NCBI GenBank assembly: GCA_023422555.1
Contig: JAFAGQ010000351.1
Coordinates: 1 to 13,218 of the forward strand
Direction of reading: 5' to 3'
Length of the DNA: 13,218 nt
DNA from: Pseudomonadota bacterium
Lineage (GTDB): Bacteria > Pseudomonadota > Gammaproteobacteria > Burkholderiales > Burkholderiaceae_B
Shown: positions 7,036 through 13,218 of the stretch, piece by piece
How positions within the stretch are numbered: position 1 is the first letter of the stretch
How the letters are laid out: each line of letters opens with the position of its first letter
Notes under the pieces: generated by a model
What the model was told of the DNA's origin: nothing
The model's input: only the letters and a program-made list of their open reading frames with translations
The model's database searches: none
Made by a program: the position numbers and the translations under genes

Positions 7036-8703
7036 GTGAACGATACGACTGCCCGCACGGTTTACGAGGCTTTCGAGCTGACAGCCAGAACGCATCCGGA
7101 TCTGCCATTTCTGCACGTGTTGCCAGAGACCGCCGAAAAGTATCAGACTGAGTCTGGCGTGTTCAGCTACGGCCACACGCTGCAACAGGTGACTCAATAT
7201 CGAGAGGCCTACGCACAGGCCGGCTACGGAGCAGGAGACAGAGTCGGCCTGTTGCTGGAGAACCGGCAGTCATTTTTTCTGCACTGGTTTGCCCTGAATG
7301 CGCTTGGGATATCAGTTGTGCCGATAAATGCAGACCTGCGACTGGCAGAACTGCAATATCTCATCTGTCATTCAGACGTTTGTCTGCTTGTGTCCATTGC
7401 AAGCCATCACACGTTGCTGCAGGAAGCATGCGCGCAGGCGGGCGTTTCTGTTCCCGTGGTTCTTCCCGACGATGCGCCGGTGGCGAGGGATCATGACAAA
7501 CGCAATAACAACACGGCACCCAATACGGCTCCCAAAACGGCGGCCCATGAGAATACGGAATGCGCTTTGCTCTATACCTCGGGTACGACAGGCCAGCCCA
7601 AGGGGTGTGTGCTTTCCAATACCTATTTTCTTCATGCCGGGGATTGGTATGCAAAAGTTGGTGGTCTGGCGACATTGCATCACGGCGCAGAGCGAATGCT
7701 GACACCGCTGCCCCTTGTGCACATGAATGCGCTGGCCTATTCGGTCATGGCCATGATTCGGACTGCGGGTTGCCTGATTCTGCTGGATCGGTTTCATCCA
7801 AAAAGCTGGTGGGACTCGGTACGCAGCAGTGGTGCGACCATCGTTCATTATCTGGGCGTCATGCCGGCGATCCTGGACAAGCTGCCTGCGGGGCCGCAGG
7901 ATAAAGACCATCAGGTTCGATTTGGATTTGGTGCCGGTGTCGACAAAAAACTGCATGAACCGTTTGAACAGCGTTTTGGTTTTCCGTTGCTGGAAGCGTG
8001 GGCAATGACGGAAACCGGCGCCGGTGCTGTGATCATGGCAAATAAGGAGCCCCGTTATGTGGGCACCAGCTGCATTGGCAAGGAAGGGGAAGACGTCAGA
8101 GTCAGACTCGTTAATGAAGCGGGCGAAGAAGCCGAAGAGGACGAGGCGGGCGAACTGTGGGTGCGTCATGCGGGAAATCAGCCGCGCTTCGGTTTCTTTT
8201 CCCATTATCTGAAAGATGAAGCGGCCACTGCAGCAGCATGGCAGGATGACTGGTTCAAAACAGGTGATATTGTTCGCAGAAATGACCAGGGTTATCTGGT
8301 GTTTGTGGATCGCAAGAAGAATGTGATTCGACGCAGTGGCGAAAATATTGCCGCGGTGGAGGTCGAAGGCGCGCTGGCGCGTCACCCCATGGTGCAGGCG
8401 GTGTCGGTCGCGGCGGTTCCCGATGAGGTTCGAGGCGACGAGGTGCTGGCTTGCGTTGTGCTTGCCCCTGCGCAATCGACGGCAGGGGACCGTGAAGCGC
8501 TTGCCGCGGAACTGGTCAGCTGGTCGCTATCACAGCTGGCATATTACAAAGTGCCCGGCTATGTGAGTTTTGTGAAAGAACTGCCACTGACGGCCACCAA
8601 TAAGATCCAGCGGGGCACGCTCAAAACAATGGCGCAGGAACTGCTTGCGGGCGGACAGGCGATCAACACCTGTCATCTGAAGAAACCAGGAGGGCGAGCG
8701 TGA
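7036..8703 (+). CDS. AMP-forming acyl/aryl-CoA ligase (CaiC-like)
   Basis: This 555-residue ANL-superfamily ligase activates a carboxylic acid to its CoA thioester with ATP. The phosphate-binding motif is YTSGTTGQPKG at 180-190, the ATE-type motif is MTETG at 324-328, and WFKTGD lies at 406-411. The hinge motif RKKNVIRRSGENI spans 426-438, and Lys523 in ATNKIQRG is the expected adenylation lysine. A GTG at 7036 is chosen because TGAGGG (7026-7031) lies just ahead of it and upstream codons fall inside the beta-subunit gene. A repetitive N/K-T-A-P stretch (159-170) sits just before the P-loop. The stop overlaps the next start as GTGA. In the proposed pathway it would make dioxindole-3-acetyl-CoA; the true acid is unproven. 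Confidence 0.88.
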   Translation: MNDTTARTVYEAFELTARTHPDLPFLHVLPETAEKYQTESGVFSYGHTLQQVTQYREAYAQAGYGAGDRVGLLLENRQSFFLHWFALNALGISVVPINADLRLAELQYLICHSDVCLLVSIASHHTLLQEACAQAGVSVPVVLPDDAPVARDHDKRNNNTAPNTAPKTAAHENTECALLYTSGTTGQPKGCVLSNTYFLHAGDWYAKVGGLATLHHGAERMLTPLPLVHMNALAYSVMAMIRTAGCLILLDRFHPKSWWDSVRSSGATIVHYLGVMPAILDKLPAGPQDKDHQVRFGFGAGVDKKLHEPFEQRFGFPLLEAWAMTETGAGAVIMANKEPRYVGTSCIGKEGEDVRVRLVNEAGEEAEEDEAGELWVRHAGNQPRFGFFSHYLKDEAATAAAWQDDWFKTGDIVRRNDQGYLVFVDRKKNVIRRSGENIAAVEVEGALARHPMVQAVSVAAVPDEVRGDEVLACVVLAPAQSTAGDREALAAELVSWSLSQLAYYKVPGYVSFVKELPLTATNKIQRGTLKTMAQELLAGGQAINTCHLKKPGGRA

Positions 8704-9875
8704 CGCGGGCGGCTTCCTATGACGGCGTTGTTCTGGCGGTGCCGGTGACGGTGCCGTATGTGCGCTATTCCATTGAAAGCGCGCATTACTGGCTGGGACG
8801 CTCCCTCAAGGGGCTGTTGGATGGCGCCGGACTGCAGCTGTCTGACATCGATGGCATGTGTGTTGCCAGTTTCAGTCTGGGGCCCGATTCTGCTGTCGGT
8901 CTGACCCAGCATTTTGGCGTGTCTCCCCGCTGGCTCGATCATATTCCCATGGGGGGCGCCAGTGCCGTGGTGGCCTTGCGTCGTGCGGCCAGGGCAGTGC
9001 AGGCGGGTGATGCCAATGTGGTGGCGATCATTACCGGTGATACCAATCACGTTGATTCTTTTCGCAAGACGCTGGGGCAATTTTCGCGCTTTGCTCAGGA
9101 TGCTACCTATCCGTATGGTGCCGGCGGGCCTAATGCAAGTTTTGCATTGCTGACGCGACATTATATGAACACGACAGGAGCGACGCGTGAAGATTTTGGC
9201 AAACTTTGCATCGCGCAGCGGGAAAACGCGCTGCGCTATCCGCATGCGTTGATGAAAAAGCCTCTTTCCATGGAGGCGTATCTGGATGCCCGTCCCATTA
9301 CTGAACCCATTCATCTTTTTGACTGCGTCATGCCTTGTGCGGGTGCCGAGTCATTCCTGGTGATGAGCGAGCAGCGCGCGCGCAAGCTGGGATTGCATTT
9401 TGTGCGGATACTGGGAACGATAGAACGCCACAATGGGTGGCCCGACGATGCGATGCAAAGCCGGGGCGGCTGGACCCTGGATTGTGATGCGTTGTATGAG
9501 CAGGCCGGCGTGACAGCGCAGGATATGGACTTTCTGCAGGCCTATGACGATTATCCGGTGATCAATATGCTGCAGCTGGAAAACCTGGGGTTTTGTGCGC
9601 CGGGCGAAGGGCCGGAATATGTGCGCAGCAATACGTTTACGGTTGACGGCTCATGTCCACTCAATACTTGTGGTGGACAGCTTTCAGCGGGACAGGCCGG
9701 TGCTGCCGGCGGAACGCTGGGCATGAATGAGGCGATACGACAATTGACCGGGCAGGCCGGGAAAACGCAGGTCCGGGACGCGCAGATCGGTATGGTCAGC
9801 GGGTTTGGCATGATCAATTACGATCGTGGTTTATGTACGGCTGCCGCGATTCTGCAAAAAGGGGAGGGAGCATGA
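8700..9875 (+). CDS. Thiolase-fold (lipid-transfer/Ltp2-like) protein without thiolase catalytic Cys/His
   Basis: This 391-residue protein has the thiolase superfamily fold, of the SCP-x/lipid-transfer branch. The region that carries the nucleophilic Cys in true thiolases reads MGGASAVVA from residue 84, with no cysteine. The C-terminal NT-x-GG motif is present (322-326), but the GHP histidine position is Gln332. A YDDY stretch (282-285) and Tyr374 near the end are candidate catalytic tyrosines. This pattern matches Ltp2-type retro-aldolases, which work as complexes with DUF35 OB-fold proteins, and such a protein is encoded immediately downstream. A GTG start overlaps the ligase stop, and the stop overlaps the next ATG. 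I infer cleavage of a tertiary beta-hydroxyacyl-CoA to a ketone plus acetyl-CoA. A structural or acyl-binding role is the alternative. Confidence 0.82.
   Translation: MTRAASYDGVVLAVPVTVPYVRYSIESAHYWLGRSLKGLLDGAGLQLSDIDGMCVASFSLGPDSAVGLTQHFGVSPRWLDHIPMGGASAVVALRRAARAVQAGDANVVAIITGDTNHVDSFRKTLGQFSRFAQDATYPYGAGGPNASFALLTRHYMNTTGATREDFGKLCIAQRENALRYPHALMKKPLSMEAYLDARPITEPIHLFDCVMPCAGAESFLVMSEQRARKLGLHFVRILGTIERHNGWPDDAMQSRGGWTLDCDALYEQAGVTAQDMDFLQAYDDYPVINMLQLENLGFCAPGEGPEYVRSNTFTVDGSCPLNTCGGQLSAGQAGAAGGTLGMNEAIRQLTGQAGKTQVRDAQIGMVSGFGMINYDRGLCTAAAILQKGEGA
9861..9868 (+). promoter_or_regulatory. Purine-rich ribosome binding site deciding start 9872
   Basis: GGGGAGGG lies close before the ATG at 9872 and follows the in-frame ATG at 9833, so it supports the shorter start, which also forms the ATGA overlap. 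Confidence 0.55.
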
Positions 9876-11131
9876 GCGATCAGTTCGGCGGCAAATTGCG
9901 CAAGCCCGCCCGCAAGAATCCAATTGTGCGCACGGGCCAGCCGACGCTGCCGCCAGCAGCGCGCAGCCGGACGTTTCATGGCATGACGCGCGCCGCTGCA
10001 GAAGGCCGGTTTGAATTGCAGGTTTGTGATGCGTGTCAGCATGTACAGTATCCGCCACGCGATGTCTGCGGTAAGTGTCTGTCTCACCACCTGATCTGGT
10101 CCGAGGTGTCCCGCGAGGGAGTCCTGCTGGCCACCACGGTGCTCCATCACAGCAATGATGTGTATTTCCGGGAGCGGCTTCCCTGGCGGATTGGCACAGT
10201 CCGAATGACGGCAGGTCCGTCGGTGGTGGCGCATGTGCATCCGGCCTGTGAAGAAGGCATGCCGGTGCAGCTGGAAATGAAACTGGACAAAGGCGGTAAT
10301 GCCGCAATGCTGGCTCTGCCGAAGGCGCTGCCTGCCCATTATCAGGATGATGCAATGATTCGTGAAATGACCAATGACGTGAAGTTTCGACGGGTGCTTG
10401 TTACCGATGGAAAGTCTGCACTGGGCCTGGCAATGATCAAGGCCCTGCTGCAAACCGAAGCCTCCATTATCTTTGTCGGCGATGCCCAGCCGTGGCGCCC
10501 ATCGGCTGAGTTCAATGCTCTTGTTTCCGATAGCAGGATTCAGGTGCATGCCATGGATGTGACTGACAGTGACTCGTTGGAGCGTATTTCAGCTGAAATT
10601 GGCGGCAAGGTTGATGTGCTGATCAACACCGCAGATCTGCAACGCGAGGGCGGCATGCTGGGCACCAATAGGATCAATACGGCCCGCGATATGTTTGATG
10701 TGAGCTGCCTGGGTCTGCTGAGACTGGCGCAGACGTTTGGCGGTGCGATGGCCGGCCGGGCCGCTGATGGCGTCAACAGTGCATCGGCCTGGGTGAATAT
10801 CTTTTCCGTGCATGCACTGGCGAACCTGCCAGAACGCGGCGTGTGGTCGGCCGCCCAGGCCGGCGGATTGTCTTTGTCTCATTGCCTGCGCGCAGAAATG
10901 CAGCGGGCAGGCATCCGTGTGGTGAATGTCTTTACCGGCCCTGTTGATTATGAATGGGAACAGACCACGCCACCGCCACGCGTTGCGCCTTCGCAGATCG
11001 CGCGTCATATCGTTCAGGGACTGGAACGCGGTCTGGAAGAAATTTACGTCGGTGATGTCGCCAATGACATTCGTGATCGACAGCGCAGCAATGCAAAGGC
11101 GCTGGAGCGGGAACTGGCGGCGGGCCACTGA
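9872..11131 (+). CDS. Zinc-ribbon/OB-fold (DUF35-type) protein fused to a degenerate SDR domain
   Basis: This 419-residue protein has two domains. Residues ~20-165 are a DUF35-type acyl-CoA-associated module: a zinc ribbon with Cys52, Cys55, Cys66 and Cys69 (C-x2-C-x10-C-x2-C) followed by an OB-fold. Residues ~173-400 have a Rossmann/SDR fold. In that domain the nucleotide motif is degenerate (TDGKSALG at 178-185), NNAG is replaced by NTAD (252-255), and Ser312 is kept. The catalytic Tyr-x3-Lys has become Trp325-x3-Gln329. The SDR half therefore looks catalytically dead. DUF35 proteins partner thiolase-fold enzymes (ChsH2 with Ltp2, BbsA with BbsB), and the gene follows such a partner with an ATGA overlap. 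It probably completes an aldolase complex, with the SDR part as scaffold or sensor. Confidence 0.82.
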   Translation: MSDQFGGKLRKPARKNPIVRTGQPTLPPAARSRTFHGMTRAAAEGRFELQVCDACQHVQYPPRDVCGKCLSHHLIWSEVSREGVLLATTVLHHSNDVYFRERLPWRIGTVRMTAGPSVVAHVHPACEEGMPVQLEMKLDKGGNAAMLALPKALPAHYQDDAMIREMTNDVKFRRVLVTDGKSALGLAMIKALLQTEASIIFVGDAQPWRPSAEFNALVSDSRIQVHAMDVTDSDSLERISAEIGGKVDVLINTADLQREGGMLGTNRINTARDMFDVSCLGLLRLAQTFGGAMAGRAADGVNSASAWVNIFSVHALANLPERGVWSAAQAGGLSLSHCLRAEMQRAGIRVVNVFTGPVDYEWEQTTPPPRVAPSQIARHIVQGLERGLEEIYVGDVANDIRDRQRSNAKALERELAAGH

Positions 11132-11151
11132 AACGAAACTGGGAGAACAAC

Positions 11152-11940
11152 ATGGCTGTATTGACTGAATTGATGTCTTCATTGAGTAGCGGCAGCGTAC
11201 GAATCGTCGATCTGACAGAGACATTGACGCCGGAATTTCCAACGATTGTGCTGCCACCGGAGATGGGGCAGGCGTGGCCGTTTCGCATTGAAGAAATTTC
11301 GCATTACGACGAACGTGGTCCCGGCTGGTACTGGAATAACTTTTCGTGCTCCGAGCATACCGGAACCCATTTTGATGCGCCCGCCCATTGGGTCAGCGGC
11401 AAGGATCAGCCCGACAACACCGTCGATACCATAGACCTGGGTGCCTTTATCGCCCAGGCCTGTGTCATTGACTGCTCTGCAGAGTCTGCCGAATCTGCCG
11501 ACTATCTGCTTACCATCGATAAAGTTCTGGAATGGGAAAAAGCGCATGGAAAAATCGCCCCACGTTCGTGGGTGTTCATGCGGACGGACTGGTCAAAACG
11601 CGAAAAGCCGGCAGCGTATCTGAACATGCAGGATGATGGTGCGCATTCGCCAGGACCGGATGCCGAGGTCGTGCCCTGGCTGATTCGCGAGCGCGATGTT
11701 CATGGTTTCGGAACAGAATCGGTGGGCACTGATGCGGGACAGGCCCAGCATCTGGATCCCCCGTTTCCCTGCCACTATTTCATGCATGGCAACAATCGCT
11801 ATGGTTTGCAGTGCATGACCAATCTGGATCAGTTGCCGCCTACCGGTGCTGTCATTTTTTCTGCGCCACTGAAGATACGGCGCGGCTCAGGCAGCCCCTT
11901 GCGCGTTCTGGCACTGGTGGAACAAAGGGGGCAGGAATGA
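11152..11940 (+). CDS. Cyclase-family metal-dependent hydrolase, candidate isatin hydrolase
   Basis: This 262-residue protein belongs to the cyclase/kynurenine formamidase family (Cyclase, PF04199). The family metal motif HTGTHFDAPAH occupies 69-79, with His69, His73, Asp75 and His79 as likely metal or catalytic residues. The opening RIVDLTETLTPEFP is also typical. Members hydrolyse N-formylkynurenine or open cyclic amides; isatin hydrolase is one, turning isatin into isatinate. In this operon, with indole-style oxygenase and 2-ketoacid oxidoreductase genes, isatin hydrolysis is the best fit. N-formylkynurenine or another lactam cannot be excluded. GGGAG at 11141-11145 precedes the start, and 20 bp separate it from the upstream stop. 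Its stop overlaps the following SDR gene. Confidence 0.85.
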   Translation: MAVLTELMSSLSSGSVRIVDLTETLTPEFPTIVLPPEMGQAWPFRIEEISHYDERGPGWYWNNFSCSEHTGTHFDAPAHWVSGKDQPDNTVDTIDLGAFIAQACVIDCSAESAESADYLLTIDKVLEWEKAHGKIAPRSWVFMRTDWSKREKPAAYLNMQDDGAHSPGPDAEVVPWLIRERDVHGFGTESVGTDAGQAQHLDPPFPCHYFMHGNNRYGLQCMTNLDQLPPTGAVIFSAPLKIRRGSGSPLRVLALVEQRGQE

Positions 11941-12662
11941 CGGAAAACGTGGCCGTTGTTACCGGAGGCAGCGCAGGTATTGGCGCCGCAATCTGCCACA
12001 GACTGCTGGAGCAGGGCATGGAAGTTGTCTCACTGGCCCGGCGCCCGGCAGATTTCAGTCATCCGCGACTGCACAGCCATTGTGTGGATTTACTGGATCG
12101 AAACGCGGTTCGGGAAGCAGCAAGCGACATTGCTTCAAATTTCAACGTCAGCCATTTCATTCATAACGCAGGTGTCATATTGCCGAATCTGCTGGAGGAT
12201 GTGAGCGAAGAGGATATTGATCGTTTGTCACAGTTGCACTTGACCAGCGCACTGACTCTGACGCAGTCGTTTCTGCCATCCATGAAAGCGGCGGGTGACG
12301 GCAGGATTGTGCTGATTTCGTCAAGAGGTGCGCTGGGCCTGCAGACGCGCACTGCCTATTCGGCAACCAAGGCCGGCATGATAGGCATGGCACGCACCTG
12401 GGCGCTTGAACTGGCAGGCTCAGGCATTACCGTGAATGTGGTGGCGCCGGGTCCGATTGCATCTGACATGTTTTATGACGTCATAGAACCCGGCAGTGAG
12501 CGGGAAAAGAAACTGGCGGATGCCATTCCGGTAGGCCGCATCGGCACGCCACAGGACGTGGCCGAATCGGTCGCCTTTTTTTGCAGTCCCGGCTCAGGTT
12601 TTGTTACGGGCCAGGTGTTGTATGTATGCGGGGGAAGCAGTATTGGTTCGGTCACGATCTGA
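11937..12662 (+). CDS. Intact SDR-family oxidoreductase
   Basis: This 241-residue classical short-chain dehydrogenase/reductase has all expected elements: cofactor motif TGGSAGIG at 9-16, NAG at 77-79, catalytic Ser128, and Tyr141-x3-Lys145. It ends with the usual VTGQVLYVCGG-type dimer region. The start is the ATG of the ATGA overlap, preceded by AAAGGGGG (11924-11931). An in-frame ATG at 11811 lies within the cyclase gene and would add a 42-residue tail of no SDR character. Likely roles are dehydrogenation of the cis-dihydrodiol made by the Rieske oxygenase, or redox chemistry on a dioxindole/isatin intermediate. The sequence alone does not decide between them, nor between NAD and NADP. Confidence 0.88.
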   Translation: MTENVAVVTGGSAGIGAAICHRLLEQGMEVVSLARRPADFSHPRLHSHCVDLLDRNAVREAASDIASNFNVSHFIHNAGVILPNLLEDVSEEDIDRLSQLHLTSALTLTQSFLPSMKAAGDGRIVLISSRGALGLQTRTAYSATKAGMIGMARTWALELAGSGITVNVVAPGPIASDMFYDVIEPGSEREKKLADAIPVGRIGTPQDVAESVAFFCSPGSGFVTGQVLYVCGGSSIGSVTI

Positions 12663-12749
12663 TGCCGGACCAATTTCAGTTGTGAATATCGGACATTACA
12701 TTGTTGATTTGATTATTGCCTGGTTACTTGCGGGCAGACAGGAGCGGAT
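12663..12749. other. 87-bp gap before the transporter gene
   Basis: This is the longest gap after the first gene that holds no ORF. It is more AT-rich than the flanking genes, with no strong hairpin/T-run terminator. A weak promoter-like pair exists (TTGTGA at 12681, TTGATT at 12705) but matches consensus poorly. The transporter genes may be co-transcribed or may have their own minor promoter. Confidence 0.4.
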
Positions 12750-13218
12750 ATGAAATTGTTGTCAATCGTGATGTGCGCATCCGCCATGTGCATGTCTGTG
12801 GGCGCAGTAGCCAAAACAATCACAGTGGGATTTGTCTCGTCTTTATCGGGTCCCATTTCGTCGCTTGGTATTCCCTATGCCAATGGCGTGATCGCAGGAC
12901 ACAAATCCATGGGCACGGCAGGCGATGCCGATATCCGGCTGATCCGTCTGGATGATGCTTCGGACCCGGCGACCGCGGCACGCAATGCACGCAAGCTGAT
13001 CAACGAGGATCAGGTTGATATCCTCATGGGTACATCCGGGGTTCCCGGCACCATGGCCATCGCTGCAGTGGCCAATGAGAGCCATGTTCCTTTCATTGCC
13101 ATTTCACCGGTAGCGAATGTATCGGAGAAGTCCGCCGAATGGATGGTGAGTGTGGCTCAGCCAACCGAACTGATGATCAATGCAGTGGTTGATCATATGA
13201 AAGCGCATGGCGTCAAAA
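12750..13218 (+). CDS. Branched-chain amino acid/aromatic acid ABC transporter periplasmic binding protein (LivJ/LivK-type), partial
   Basis: The reading frame starts at ATG 12750 after AGGAG (12740-12744) and stays open to the right edge, giving 156 codons. The first ~21 residues are a Sec signal peptide with a short basic start, a hydrophobic Met/Ala/Val core and a GAVA-type cleavage site before KTITVGFV. The mature part begins with the type I periplasmic-binding fold: VGFVSSLSGP, then the D-x-A-SDPATAARNARKLI segment and a VDILMGTSG strand. This is characteristic of Liv-type solute receptors. These receptors often take aromatic carboxylates in catabolic operons, so the expected ligand is the pathway substrate, possibly indole-3-acetate. 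About 200-240 residues and the transporter subunits lie beyond the window. Confidence 0.85.
   Translation, partial: MKLLSIVMCASAMCMSVGAVAKTITVGFVSSLSGPISSLGIPYANGVIAGHKSMGTAGDADIRLIRLDDASDPATAARNARKLINEDQVDILMGTSGVPGTMAIAAVANESHVPFIAISPVANVSEKSAEWMVSVAQPTELMINAVVDHMKAHGVK

Noticed and set aside
7372..8475. Long minus-strand ORF of 367 codons inside the ligase gene
   Set aside because: It is antisense to a gene with all ligase motifs, its product is His/Arg-rich without recognisable domains, and it is a codon-bias shadow.
9833..9871. Upstream ATG extending the DUF35-SDR protein by 13 residues
   Set aside because: It lies inside the thiolase-fold gene and before the strong GGGGAGGG; the ATGA start at 9872 fits the pattern of the operon.
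8700..9875. Acetyl-CoA acyltransferase (true beta-oxidation thiolase)
   Set aside because: The active-site Cys and GHP His are missing, so Claisen thiolysis is unlikely despite the fold.
11811..11936. Upstream ATG extending the final SDR by 42 residues
   Set aside because: The extra part is out-of-frame cyclase coding sequence. Classical SDRs begin a few residues before the TGxxxGIG motif, as with the ATG at 11937.

Overview
The window looks like part of a catabolic operon from an aerobic proteobacterium, most likely a beta-proteobacterium (Alcaligenaceae/Burkholderiales-like). This guess rests on the look of the proteins, moderately high GC coding DNA and tight ATGA/GTGA-coupled genes; no rRNA or other marker is present. 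Ten complete genes run on the + strand from 332 to 12662 with almost no gaps, followed by the 5' part of an ABC-transporter binding-protein gene that runs off the right edge. I see no mobile element, CRISPR array or RNA gene.

Layout: 1-331 is an AT-rich control region with a candidate promoter flanked by two perfect inverted repeats. 332-4074 encodes an IorA/IorB-type 2-ketoacid (indolepyruvate-like) ferredoxin oxidoreductase. 4101-7028 encodes a Rieske oxygenase system: FMN/[2Fe-2S] reductase, a 29-codon linker ORF, large subunit and small subunit. 7036-8703 is an AMP-forming acyl-CoA ligase. 8700-11131 encodes a thiolase-fold protein lacking the thiolase Cys and His, then a zinc-ribbon/OB-fold (DUF35-type) domain fused to an SDR domain that has lost its catalytic Tyr and Lys. 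11152-11940 is a metal-dependent cyclase/amidohydrolase of the kynurenine formamidase/isatin hydrolase family. 11937-12662 is an intact SDR dehydrogenase. 12750-13218 is a partial Liv-type periplasmic binding protein.

Read together, the genes fit one complete route for indole-3-acetate (auxin). The Rieske dioxygenase hydroxylates C2/C3. The intact SDR oxidises the product to dioxindole-3-acetate. The ligase makes the CoA thioester, which is a tertiary beta-hydroxyacyl-CoA. The thiolase-fold/DUF35 pair performs a retro-aldol split to isatin plus acetyl-CoA. The cyclase opens isatin to isatinate, an aryl 2-ketoacid. The IorAB-type enzyme oxidatively decarboxylates isatinate to anthraniloyl-CoA or anthranilate. 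This is inference from gene content and chemistry. The gene set resembles, from memory, MarR-controlled iad-type auxin-degradation loci of Variovorax/Bradyrhizobium, but the role of each gene must be tested and a different indolic or aromatic acid could be the true substrate.
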